Source: Ornithoclostridium sp944380285 (GTDB lineage: Bacteria > Bacillota > Clostridia > Christensenellales > UBA3700). From it: a DNA stretch of 64,000 bases. The position numbers and the translations under genes were made by a program. The notes beneath the pieces were generated by a model. That model was not told where the DNA came from. It searched no databases and saw only the letters and a program-made list of their open reading frames with translations. Shown here one piece after another: positions 41,667 to 50,486 of the stretch (the first letter of the stretch is position 1; the number at the start of each line of letters is the position of its first letter). Where the stretch lies: positions 1,674,001-1,738,000 of the forward strand of contig OZ006985.1 in NCBI GenBank assembly GCA_963931165.1, written 5' to 3'.

Positions 41667-43073
41667 ATGCGGGTATCGAAACAATCAAAACAACGGTTAA
41701 AAACGATTGCAATATTTATTGCCGACCTTATGGCTCTTGTCGTAGGTGTGATCTCTGTCGCGATACTGTCTTCAACGAACACTTCCTCGACAGTATATTT
41801 TTCGGGATTTCTAATCTATTTTTCTATTATCGCCCTATTCCTGTTCACGCTGATAATTATCGTGGACTGCTATGCGATGTTTGCGATAAAGACGTCGACG
41901 TATCACTCTTTTCTGATGGCACTTTGCATAATGGTCTGCTGTTTACTGTCTGAAGACTATCTGTCGCTGTTAGATCTGTCCTCGGCGTACGGAACCGTCT
42001 CGAACATCGTCCAGTACGGAGTTTATACGTTATTCCTCGCGATAGTCGTCATTTTATTCGACTTCTCTTACAAACTCGGGATGTCAAAAAAGCGTAAGCT
42101 GAGCTATTTTGCCGTCTGTGTACTGTCTTTCGTGCTTTTTGCCGCTCTGTATCGGGTAAAACTGCATATCTTGGCGTATTGCCTTGGTCTTGCGATGACA
42201 GTCGAACTGTCTTATTACACTTCTCACAACCCGAATGTGCACTGCTTCAATTCTCATTCTTTCCGCCCGACGCAGTTTATCACGTTCGCTCTGAGCGGGC
42301 TCATCCTTACCAACACGATATATTCGTCGGGGTTTGTAGAGAACTACCCCTTCGGGACGACCTCTTTTTACTTGTTCACGTCGACTCTTGTTTACGCTTT
42401 TATATATTTCAGTTTTATTCGCAAAGCGACGAAAAGAGACCTCGCAAACGCGCAGTACAGAGCGAAGTACGAACAGGTAAAATCGGGTATGTTGCAAGCG
42501 CAGATAAAGCCGCATTTCGTGTTCAACGTGCTGTTATCGATAAAGAATCTCTACCACAGCGACACCGAACTGGGGGACGAAGCAATAGATCTGTTTTCCA
42601 AACACCTGCGCGCGCAGGTAGAAGCCGCAGGTGCCGACATGGTGCCTTTTGAAAAAGAACTGGACACCATCCGCGTGTTTACCGATCTAGAAAACATACG
42701 TCAGGATAAAGAACTAAACCTGATATTCGATATAGAATATTCCGATTTTCAGATACCTGCCCTGTCGCTGCAGACTTTTATTGAAAATGCGATAAAATAC
42801 AGCAGGATAAGCGAAAAAGAGGACGGATATATCCGCATATCCTCCCGATGCGAAAACGGAGAAATATTGCTCGAGATCTCGGATAACGGCGTGGGGTTCG
42901 ACCCTTCGGAGATCAGGGACACGTCTTACGGGATACGCAATTCTGTCGAACGCTTCCGTCTTCTGACGGGCGTGACTCCCGAAATAATCAGCTCACCAGG
43001 AAACGGCACGTCGATAATGATACGTTTCAATAAATCCTCATCGGAGAAACACCATGAAAATAATAATAGTTGA
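41667..43073 (+). CDS. Membrane sensor histidine kinase, LytS-like
   Basis: 468 residues. Seven hydrophobic segments occupy residues about 12-255, with almost no extracellular domain. The cytoplasmic part matches the His_kinase family of LytS/YehU: phosphoacceptor H283 in QAQIKPHFVFNVLLSIKNLY, N box in LQTFIENAIKYS, and G boxes ISDNGVGFD and GNGTSIMIRF. It would phosphorylate the response regulator that overlaps its 3' end by 20 nt. The -10 box ends six bases before this ATG and there is no ribosome site. G+C is lower than in flanking housekeeping genes. Confidence 0.9.
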   Translation: MRVSKQSKQRLKTIAIFIADLMALVVGVISVAILSSTNTSSTVYFSGFLIYFSIIALFLFTLIIIVDCYAMFAIKTSTYHSFLMALCIMVCCLLSEDYLSLLDLSSAYGTVSNIVQYGVYTLFLAIVVILFDFSYKLGMSKKRKLSYFAVCVLSFVLFAALYRVKLHILAYCLGLAMTVELSYYTSHNPNVHCFNSHSFRPTQFITFALSGLILTNTIYSSGFVENYPFGTTSFYLFTSTLVYAFIYFSFIRKATKRDLANAQYRAKYEQVKSGMLQAQIKPHFVFNVLLSIKNLYHSDTELGDEAIDLFSKHLRAQVEAAGADMVPFEKELDTIRVFTDLENIRQDKELNLIFDIEYSDFQIPALSLQTFIENAIKYSRISEKEDGYIRISSRCENGEILLEISDNGVGFDPSEIRDTSYGIRNSVERFRLLTGVTPEIISSPGNGTSIMIRFNKSSSEKHHENNNS

Positions 43074-43842
43074 CGACGAATTGCACGCTTTGCAGCTCTT
43101 TCTATCAGATCTGATCGGGCTCGACATCGAGTACCGATTCTTCAAGGACGACAAAAACGCGATACTCAAATACGTCGTTTACGAAAACCCCGACGGAGTC
43201 TTTCTCGACGTGAATATGCCCGGGATCAACGGCATAGATCTGGCATCCGAACTCATCGCGATCAAGCCGTCGATAAAGATTGTCTTCGCAACGGGTCTGA
43301 ATATCTCGGAAAACGCGCTGCCGAACGACGTAGCCGCCAACACCGTCGGCTTTCTGTACAAACCCTATGACAAAGATAAGCTTTATTATTACCTGTCGGA
43401 GATAGCCAACAAGACTAGAAAAATGACGGTCAAGACATTCGGATCTTTCGATTGCTTCATCGACGACCGCATAGTCAGATTCTCGTCAGCCAAATCCAAA
43501 GAACTGTTTGCGCTGCTTATCACCTACAGAGGCAAAACTCTGACGATGAACGACGCAATATCCCAGATTTGGCCAGATACCGACGTGGATAAAAGCAAGA
43601 TACTGTATCGCGACGCCGTATGGCGGCTCAGAAAAACGCTGAGCGAACTTCATTTCGATTGCGTCGACTTCAGACGGGCTTGCCTTGTGCTGAACAAATC
43701 CAACCTGATCTGCGACAGCTGGGATTACGCCGAAGGAAAAAACAAAAATTACAACGGCGAATTTATGAAAAATTACGATTGGAGCATAGCTTATCTCCCC
43801 ATTCTTGACAAGCTTAATTCAAACACGGACACAACGACCTGA
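43054..43842 (+). CDS. Response regulator with SARP/OmpR-like winged-helix output
   Basis: 262 residues: receiver domain 1-120 with VDDE, phosphoacceptor D52 in GVFLDVNMPG and the Lys in FLYKPYDKD, then a winged-helix domain (about 130-225, FGSFDCFIDDRIVRFSSAKS ... QIWPDTDVDKSKILYRDAVWRLRK) like the DNA-binding part of SARP and OmpR-type activators, without the bacterial transcriptional activation domain. A short C-terminal extension follows. Likely partner of the overlapping kinase and likely binder of the 11-bp direct repeats upstream of the LRR gene. Confidence 0.88.
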   Translation: MKIIIVDDELHALQLFLSDLIGLDIEYRFFKDDKNAILKYVVYENPDGVFLDVNMPGINGIDLASELIAIKPSIKIVFATGLNISENALPNDVAANTVGFLYKPYDKDKLYYYLSEIANKTRKMTVKTFGSFDCFIDDRIVRFSSAKSKELFALLITYRGKTLTMNDAISQIWPDTDVDKSKILYRDAVWRLRKTLSELHFDCVDFRRACLVLNKSNLICDSWDYAEGKNKNYNGEFMKNYDWSIAYLPILDKLNSNTDTTT

Positions 43843-43992
43843 TCTCTTACTGAAGTTTCCTGCGCCGTTTTGTTACTGCGTGTACCCGCACGCGACGTAA
43901 TGCGTAAAGTTTTTTTCTATCGTTTCGTCGTCTACACAGCTTGTCATAGACAAACACACGCACGGTGCCAAACGAAGTTTTACGGTGAATTG

Positions 43993-44073
43993 TCAAACCA
44001 AGTGCAACACTTTTTGCAATTCCTGTTCAAACAAATCTGCCGGTGCTTTGTAACCGAGTACTTTTTTAGGTCC
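43993..44073 (-). pseudogene. IS30-family transposase C-terminal remnant
   Basis: 27 codons on the minus strand ending in TGA: PKKVLGYKAPADLFEQELQK and a few more residues, the standard end of IS30 transposases. Everything upstream is missing; the fragment joins the RNA-end repeat directly. Marks the right border of the ssrA islet. Confidence 0.8.
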
Positions 44074-44390
44074 ACCAGCGCTTCGAGCAGACGCTCGCGC
44101 GGCTCGATACGAAAGCATCTCGCCGTACCCTATCGGCGCTCGCTATTCCGTCCTCGCTTCGCTCGTCCTTACGGCTTAAAGCGAACCAAAAATCAGGGAG
44201 TACGGCACAAGTGCCACTCCCTTTTTCTTTGGCTCGCACCCTGCCTCGCTCTCCGCTCCGTTCCGCTGATGGGCACCGAAATCGTGACGCGATTGTGCCT
44301 CGATATCTCCATATCTCGGCATTCCCTATCGGCAATCGCTATTCCGTCGCGGACTCTGTCCGCTCCTTACGACTCCCCTCAGCTCCACCA
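44068..44390 (+). repeat. Dispersed repeat ending in a copy of the tmRNA 3' end
   Basis: Begins AGGTCCACCA (9 of 10 with the tmRNA end AGCTCCACCA), then GCGCTTCGAGC as behind tRNA-Ser, CGCCGTACCCTATCGGCGCT, a terminator (GGGAGT..GGCAC/GTGCC ACTCCC, TTTTT at about 44195-44225), GGCACCGAAATCGTGACGC, CTATCGGCAATCGCTATTCC, a GCGGAC-TCT-GTCCGC hairpin, and finally 21 bases identical to the tmRNA end (44370-44390). Bases 43843-43992 and 44391-44726 contain no recognisable gene. Confidence 0.85.
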
Positions 44391-44726
44391 ATTTCTGAAA
44401 AGGTCCATATTTACGGATCTTTTTGTTTTCCGTTTAGCGGAGACAACAAGCTCTTCACTTGTGAAGCATGCTCCGCATGCCGTCACAATGCACGCTCGCG
44501 TGTCTCGGCACTATCGTGCCTTGCCATTCCCCAACTTGGGCGCTCGCTGTAAGGCTGCCCATATCTCCGCTATGCAAAAGAAACCGTTTTTGGTGCAAGT
44601 CGTTTTAGGTTTTTCTTTTTCCGTCGGTTTATCCCAATGTCCTTTTCGAAGCCGCCGAGCTGCTTGTTTGTTCAACCACCCGCCACAATGCCACAAAATG
44701 TCCAACTGACTAAATATAGACTAAAT

Positions 44727-44755
44727 TTGACTTTTGATTTATTAAGTGCTATAAT
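44727..44755 (+). promoter_or_regulatory. Promoter of the NERD gene
   Basis: TTGACT, 17-nt spacer, TATAAT; leader about 29 nt with AAGGAAG. Confidence 0.75.
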
Positions 44756-44790
44756 ATCTGTAAGATTATACAGTTATAAGGAAGTGTTCA

Positions 44791-45537
44791 ATGATATTTG
44801 CTGTTGTTGCAATTGTAATTGCAATTATAGTTATAGCTGTTATTCTTGGCAAAAAACCACATTCTCCCGAGTCAAAGGGGGAACGTGGTGAAAACTATGT
44901 TGCCAAAATATTGGGTGATACTATTATTGGCGAGCAATATGTAATAAACAATTTATTATTTCAAAACGAAAAGGGTCAATCGTGTCAAATAGATCATGTT
45001 TTTATCAATAAATTCGGGATATGGGTAATTGAAACAAAAAATTATGCCGGCACAATTTATGGACAAGAAAATCAACGCGAATGGACGCAAGTTTTAGCGC
45101 ACGGCCATGAAATTAACAAATTTTATAATCCTATCAAACAAAATGCTACACATATATATCATTTGTCAAATTACTTGAAAGTTAAAAAAGTGTTTGTAAA
45201 TGTTGTTGTTTTCTTATCAAACGCCGACATAACGAATATCGCGTCCGGCAATGTTTATTCAATAAATGAATTACATACAATAAAAAATCAAACAACCGAT
45301 ATAACTATACCCGTTGACAAAATGGAATATTTTTATAATAAACTTTTGGAGTTAAAAAACAATGCGACCATAACAGAAACTGAGCATATCGGAAATATTT
45401 ATAAAATGCAACAACAACTACAACAAGGAATTTGCCCGAGATGCGGAGGAAAACTCGTGTTGCGCAATGGAAGAACCGGGCAGTTTTACGGCTGTTCTAA
45501 TTTCCCAAATTGCAAATTTACAAAACGCATTAACTGA
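44791..45537 (+). CDS. Membrane-anchored NERD-domain protein with C-terminal zinc ribbon
   Basis: 248 residues: an N-terminal membrane helix (3-20), a NERD nuclease-related domain (about 28-140; GERGENYVAKIL, QIDHVFINKFGIWVIETKNY with the Asp and Glu-x-Lys expected of PD-(D/E)xK folds), and a topoisomerase-type C4 zinc ribbon at the end (CPRCGGKLVLRNGR...YGCSNFPNCKF). NERD proteins are presumed nucleases; some sit in defence or mobile-element settings. The gene is strongly A+T-rich compared with its neighbours, consistent with recent acquisition. It has its own promoter and no partner gene. Confidence 0.87.
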   Translation: MIFAVVAIVIAIIVIAVILGKKPHSPESKGERGENYVAKILGDTIIGEQYVINNLLFQNEKGQSCQIDHVFINKFGIWVIETKNYAGTIYGQENQREWTQVLAHGHEINKFYNPIKQNATHIYHLSNYLKVKKVFVNVVVFLSNADITNIASGNVYSINELHTIKNQTTDITIPVDKMEYFYNKLLELKNNATITETEHIGNIYKMQQQLQQGICPRCGGKLVLRNGRTGQFYGCSNFPNCKFTKRIN

Positions 45538-45604
45538 AAATCGTTTTAAGCCCTATCCGCTCCGCTATTTTCCGAAAATACCCGTTTTGCAACTCATTTT
45601 TGTT

Positions 45605-45709
45605 TTAGCGCATCTTTTTCATTTCCTCGGCGGACAACATATCCTTGAAAAGTTCCTTGCTCTTCGCCTTCAACCGTGCAAGCGCGTTCGTGTATGTTGT
45701 TGATCGCAT
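45605..45709 (-). CDS. Possible 34-residue protein
   Basis: A short open frame (MRSTTYTNALARLKAKSKEL...) with many Lys and Glu, predicted as one amphipathic helix. It begins right behind the terminator of the large secreted protein and has no clear ribosome site, so it may be chance or a fragment. Confidence 0.25.
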   Translation of the reverse strand: MRSTTYTNALARLKAKSKELFKDMLSAEEMKKMR

Positions 45710-45710
45710 A

Positions 45711-45740
45711 AAAAAGAAGCCGGTCGAAGCCGACTTCTTT
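45711..45740 (-). terminator. Terminator of the surface-protein/ABC operon
   Basis: Minus strand AAGAAGTCGG, CTTCGA, CCGGCTTCTT (one G-U pair) then TTTTTT. Confidence 0.85.
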
Positions 45741-45750
45741 TGTTTGTCCG

Positions 45751-48700
45751 TTATCGCCCGATGCCGTAGAGCGCGTCGTACTTGATGCCGTTTGCCGCGT
45801 CGGCTTTCTGTTTGTCGAAGTTGTTCGCGCTGTCTTTGGAGTACATGAAGAAGCGGAAGTCCTGCGAGCCTGCGGCGAGGGGCAAAAAGCCGCCCTGGTC
45901 GATCATGACGTCGTCGTCCGACTCCGCCAAAATGGAGATGTTGACGCGGTATTGCTTGAAGTCGCAAAGACTCTCGTCGAGTCCGTCGGTGACGACTTGG
46001 GCGTAGTTTTTACCGCCGCCGTAGAGCGCGATCCCGCCGTGAACGAAGTCGCCGTCCGCGGTGCTTTGGATGATGTCGCCGTACTTGCCGGGCGCGTATT
46101 CGGCGGCGAAGCGGAGCATTCCGCCGAGGTCGAGGCTGAACCTGCCGTCCACGCCGTTGGAGTCGATCAATGTTGAGCTGTCGATGAGATCGAGCCCCTT
46201 CCAATCGTACATGCGCACGTCGCCCTCGAGGCGGAGCACGCTTGCGAACGAAGTGCCGCCCGTCCCGGGCCAGCCGTCAAACTCGATACCGCTCTCGGCG
46301 GAATTGGCGGCGAGCACCGTTCCGGCGAAGTTGGACTCGACGCCGATCGAGAAGAGTCCGCTCGTCTCGAGCACGCTGTCGCGCAAAGTGAGGTCGCTCA
46401 TCACATAGCGGTCGTAGAAATACTCATCTTGCCACAAGCTGTCGTTCATTGTCGGATAGGGCTTGCCGGCGGCGTCGACGAGGTCGGGCTCGACGGAGGA
46501 GCGCGTGTCGGAAGCGAGCGCGCGGTTGACGCCCAGCTTGACTAGGAACTCTCTGCCCTGCGAGATCAGACATCTGTCGATGGTGACGATCGCCCTGTCC
46601 CTGTCCGCGATCGACGAGCCGTCGAGGGAGTCGCGCATATAGTCGTCGCCCGAGGTGTTGCCGCCGTAGACGCGCACGACGGTGCGCCCGTTGCGGACGC
46701 GGCAGCCGCTCAGCGTGCAGTCGGCGTTGATGTCGAGCACGGTGCCGACGTTGTTGAGTTTTTCGAGTTTGTATTGTCCGTCCTCTTCGAGCAAGTCGTC
46801 GCCGTAGCCGAGCAGCGTCGCGTTGGAAATCTCCACCCCGTCGGTGCGGACGAGGAAGGCGATGTTGTCCTGCCCCGCGACGGAAGCGATCTCGCCGAGA
46901 CGGACGAAATAGAGCGGTCCCTTGAACAGCAGCGGCACTCCCGAGCCGTCCTTCGCGGTGGTGAAAGGCTGGGCGTTGAGGGTATGCCCGTTGCCGTAGA
47001 GGTCGTTTTTGAGCTCGAGCACAAAGGACACGTTCGCCGCGCTCTCGTTGCCGAGGTTGGAATAGAATTCTGTATTGTAGGTGGACTTTGTCATGCCGAG
47101 GCGCGCACGCATCGCTTCGACATTACCGCCGTACTCTTCGCCCAGCATGATGTCGTCCTCAAGGACGATCGCAAGCCCTGCGTCTGCTGCCTTGAACACC
47201 TCTTGAGAGGTCGAACAGCCAACCGCGTCCGCGGCGACACGCACGGTCAAAGACGAGCGGACCTGCCTGCCGAACGCGCCGTTGCCCTTCCACTCGGCGG
47301 TGACGGTGACATAGCCGTTGCCGAGCGGCACAAGCGAGATGTCGTCGCCGTCTACGGTGAGGGACGCGAGCGCGGGGTCGGACAGGGTGAACTCCAACTC
47401 TCCCGCCGCTTCGATCGCGGTCGCGCCGAGGAAGGTGCGCACGTCGAGCGCGAGCGCGTTGGATACGAGTTTGCCGTCCGCGTATGCCTTGCCGGGCACC
47501 GCGAGTTCGCGCAAAAGCCCCAGATCTGTCTTATTGGCGATCTGCACCGAGGTGACCTCGTCGATCGCAGTGACGGCGATCTCGACCGGGAACACGTCCA
47601 TCGGATAGCCGCCGCGCATGGGCGTGACGACGAGTTTGAACGAAGCCGCGCCGCTTGCGCCGATCGTGCAGCTGTCGCCTTGCGCGGTGACGGTGATGTC
47701 GTCCGACGTCGCGTCCTCGACGCGCCACTCATACTCGACGCCGTCGGCGATGACGGACGGGACGGCAAAGAACGTGACTTCGCTGCCCGTCAAGATGACC
47801 GCGTCCGCGCCCTGTACGGGCAGGGTCGACGTGACCGAGAACGCGAACTCCGCGCTTGTGACCGACACGTCGACGCTCTCGCCGCCGCCGGCGATCTCAA
47901 TGTCGAATTCGTCGGGTCTGTCCTCGCTCAAAGTGAGGTCGACGCGGTAGCAATGCTCGCCCGCGCCTTGGACACGGGTGATGGTTTTTGAGGATATGTA
48001 TTGACTTTTGACCTCGATCTCGTCATTGGCGGCGACGAAGAAATAGGCTTTGTTGCCGCCCTTTTCGATCGCGAGAGCCGCCTCGGCGACGCCGTTGACG
48101 ACGATGCCGGACACGGTTTCGGGCACGCTCGTCGCGACCTCGACGTCGCGGACGATGTCGCCGAACGCTCCGCCCTTGACGGTGAAGCGCAGCTTTGTCA
48201 CCCCCTCGAAGGGGAACAGCGCGGTGTTTGCCTTCAATTCGGCAAAGCCCTCGACCACCTCTACTTGCGCCTCGGCAAAGCCTGCCGGAACGGTCGACGT
48301 GCGGTAGTCGTATCTGCCCGACTCCACCGAGGCGGACAAGACGCCGTCGCTCTCGACGAGCATATTGTTGCCGTCCGCGTCGGACAGTGTGATGTCAAAA
48401 TCGTACGGCTTGGACGACGAGACCGCGACGACGAAGCTGTCGGTATAGCCGCCGTCGTCGGTGATCGCGACGACTCGCGCGGAGCCTGCGGTATACGCCG
48501 AGACGTTGCCGTCTTTGTCAACTCGGACGTCGGCGAGCTGTGCTCCCTCGACCTGTTCTACGCGATAGGTCACACCCTTGTCGGTCGCGTTTTCGGGCGA
48601 CACGCGCGCGTCGATCGCAAAGCCGTCAAAGTCGGCGATGTCGATCGCGAGCACTCCGCCTTCGGGCGCGTTGAGGATCTCGATCCCGTTAGCCGCGATG

Positions 48701-48795
48701 TCGACGCCGAGGCTCGCCGTTTGACCGGACGAGAACACTGCGAACACGAACAGCAGCGGCAGCACCAACATCAATATGACAACCGTCTTTCTCAC
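45751..48795 (-). CDS. Large secreted protein with Ig-like repeats and a beta-helix-like region
   Basis: 1014 residues from a GTG that overlaps the permease stop (GTGA). A signal peptide covers residues 1-25 (VVILMLVLPLLFVFAVFSS, then GQTA). Residues about 30-560 hold successive Ig-like domains of the bacterial Big type (for example VSPENATDKGVTYRVE with a following DGNVSAYTAG segment). Residues about 600-900 (LRDSVLETSGLFSIGV, VTIDRCLISQGREFLV, GCRVRNGRTVVRV) read as parallel beta-helix rungs. No wall anchor or membrane tail is seen. Last gene of a coupled operon with an ABC exporter. Function unknown. Confidence 0.75.
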   Translation of the reverse strand: MRKTVVILMLVLPLLFVFAVFSSGQTASLGVDIAANGIEILNAPEGGVLAIDIADFDGFAIDARVSPENATDKGVTYRVEQVEGAQLADVRVDKDGNVSAYTAGSARVVAITDDGGYTDSFVVAVSSSKPYDFDITLSDADGNNMLVESDGVLSASVESGRYDYRTSTVPAGFAEAQVEVVEGFAELKANTALFPFEGVTKLRFTVKGGAFGDIVRDVEVATSVPETVSGIVVNGVAEAALAIEKGGNKAYFFVAANDEIEVKSQYISSKTITRVQGAGEHCYRVDLTLSEDRPDEFDIEIAGGGESVDVSVTSAEFAFSVTSTLPVQGADAVILTGSEVTFFAVPSVIADGVEYEWRVEDATSDDITVTAQGDSCTIGASGAASFKLVVTPMRGGYPMDVFPVEIAVTAIDEVTSVQIANKTDLGLLRELAVPGKAYADGKLVSNALALDVRTFLGATAIEAAGELEFTLSDPALASLTVDGDDISLVPLGNGYVTVTAEWKGNGAFGRQVRSSLTVRVAADAVGCSTSQEVFKAADAGLAIVLEDDIMLGEEYGGNVEAMRARLGMTKSTYNTEFYSNLGNESAANVSFVLELKNDLYGNGHTLNAQPFTTAKDGSGVPLLFKGPLYFVRLGEIASVAGQDNIAFLVRTDGVEISNATLLGYGDDLLEEDGQYKLEKLNNVGTVLDINADCTLSGCRVRNGRTVVRVYGGNTSGDDYMRDSLDGSSIADRDRAIVTIDRCLISQGREFLVKLGVNRALASDTRSSVEPDLVDAAGKPYPTMNDSLWQDEYFYDRYVMSDLTLRDSVLETSGLFSIGVESNFAGTVLAANSAESGIEFDGWPGTGGTSFASVLRLEGDVRMYDWKGLDLIDSSTLIDSNGVDGRFSLDLGGMLRFAAEYAPGKYGDIIQSTADGDFVHGGIALYGGGKNYAQVVTDGLDESLCDFKQYRVNISILAESDDDVMIDQGGFLPLAAGSQDFRFFMYSKDSANNFDKQKADAANGIKYDALYGIGR

Positions 48796-50486
48796 AGCGC
48801 ACCCCCTTCAAAGCGGTAGTACCGCTCTTTGAGCCTCAAAACGAGCACGAGCCAGCCGACGACGACTGCGACGACGGCGAGAAGCCCGGTGATGAGATAG
48901 GTCAAAAAGCCCCAAGTGGCGGCAAACCCTCTCAGCGTCAGCACCATGCGGATAGCGACGACGGAGCCGCCGACCGCGAACGCGGTCAGCATACCTGCGA
49001 CGACGACAAGCCCTGCGGTGTTGCTCTGCTCTTTGATCTCGCCGTCCGGCTCTTGCGAAAACTTGGCGTGGTCGAAGTCGACGCGCGTCGCGAAGCAAAT
49101 TTGCGACATCGCGAACATCGCCGCGACGAACAGCACGAACAGCGCATCGAGCACGCCTATGCACCCCGTCGCGCACAGCAGGATCGCGGACATCAATTGG
49201 GACAGCGCGGCGACCAAAAGGCACAATATGACCTTTGAGAACACGACCGCGCGGAAGCCGACGGGCATCGCCTTGACCGAATAGAACATCATGCCGTCGC
49301 GGCTGATGTTGGTCGTACAAAAGACGTTTGCAAGCGAGCCGAACATCAACGACAAAAACAGCGCGAGTTCGACATTGCACGACACGCCGATCAGCTTTGT
49401 GACCAAAGACGAGCCGATCGACATGCAAAAATAGACCAAGAGCGGGACGACCAGCGCGACCGAAAAGTAGGAAAACATATAGTCGGGCGTGCGGAAGATC
49501 ATCACGAATTCCTTTTTGATCAGCGCGGAGATAGGCGAATGCATGCGCTTTTGGGGACGCTTGGACAGACTGCGCGCCCTCCCCGACGAGATGCGGGCTT
49601 TGAGCGCGCGCGTCAGGATGAAGCGTATGCAGACCAAGCAGACCGCAAGGCAGACAATGAGGATCGCGACGATGATCAGCGCCGAGGTCAGCGCTTCTCT
49701 GCCGACAAGCAAATTGGCAAGCAGGTTGGCAGGGTACAGCCACGCCGCGGCGGCGGCGATCGTGTTCATCACGCTCTCGTTGAAAAAGTATCGCAATTCC
49801 TCGCCGAGCAGCATGCTCTCGACGAGTTTGAGCAAGTACGCATAGGCGGCGAGCACCGCCGCGGTGACGACGGTGATGACGACAAAGGTCAGCACGAATC
49901 TGTCCCTGAGCAGCGTCTTGACGCCGTGCAGCGGCAGCGCCAGCACGGACGCGATACCGACCGAAAGCAGTGGCAAAAGCAGGCACGTCAGCACGGTGAC
50001 GAGCCAAAACATTCCGCCGACGTCGGCGTGCGCGGCGATCGTGCCGTTGACGGTCAGCACGCAGATCGTGCTGACGATCGTCTGATAGCCGAAAATGCCG
50101 ATGAGTTTGGAGACATAGACGGTGTTTGCGCCGACGGGCAGCGCGGAGATGACGCGCATGTCGTCCGACTCGAACAGCGCGCGGTTTATGCGCACGACCG
50201 CGCTGAGAACGGTGAGCAGCGCGACCGCCGAATAGACGATCGTCAACAACTCGAAAAGTCTCGAATCGGGGTCGGGCGCGCCGGCGGTCTCTATGCCGAG
50301 ATAGATCTCGACATAGTCGCCGGAAAAGACTATGAACACCGCGACCAGCGCGGCGGTGAGCAGTCCTCTGACCGCAAAGCCGACGACGTTGAAATTGCCC
50401 TTGGCAAAGGACGCGGAGCCTTCCTGACGCTGTTTGCGCAACAGCGCGCCGAGCACCTTGGGATCGGGTCTGTCAGTCGCTTTCAT
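48792..50486 (-). CDS. ABC-2 type exporter permease
   Basis: 564 residues with about twelve hydrophobic segments in two six-helix halves, separated by a basic loop near residues 290-325 (KARISSGRARSLSKRPQKR). No ATPase motif; it belongs with the large ABC-2 permeases that pair with a separate ATPase. Its start overlaps the ATPase gene by 14 nt and its stop overlaps the next gene by 4 nt. Together with the ATPase it forms an exporter placed between two giant secreted proteins. Confidence 0.85.
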   Translation of the reverse strand: MKATDRPDPKVLGALLRKQRQEGSASFAKGNFNVVGFAVRGLLTAALVAVFIVFSGDYVEIYLGIETAGAPDPDSRLFELLTIVYSAVALLTVLSAVVRINRALFESDDMRVISALPVGANTVYVSKLIGIFGYQTIVSTICVLTVNGTIAAHADVGGMFWLVTVLTCLLLPLLSVGIASVLALPLHGVKTLLRDRFVLTFVVITVVTAAVLAAYAYLLKLVESMLLGEELRYFFNESVMNTIAAAAAWLYPANLLANLLVGREALTSALIIVAILIVCLAVCLVCIRFILTRALKARISSGRARSLSKRPQKRMHSPISALIKKEFVMIFRTPDYMFSYFSVALVVPLLVYFCMSIGSSLVTKLIGVSCNVELALFLSLMFGSLANVFCTTNISRDGMMFYSVKAMPVGFRAVVFSKVILCLLVAALSQLMSAILLCATGCIGVLDALFVLFVAAMFAMSQICFATRVDFDHAKFSQEPDGEIKEQSNTAGLVVVAGMLTAFAVGGSVVAIRMVLTLRGFAATWGFLTYLITGLLAVVAVVVGWLVLVLRLKERYYRFEGGAL

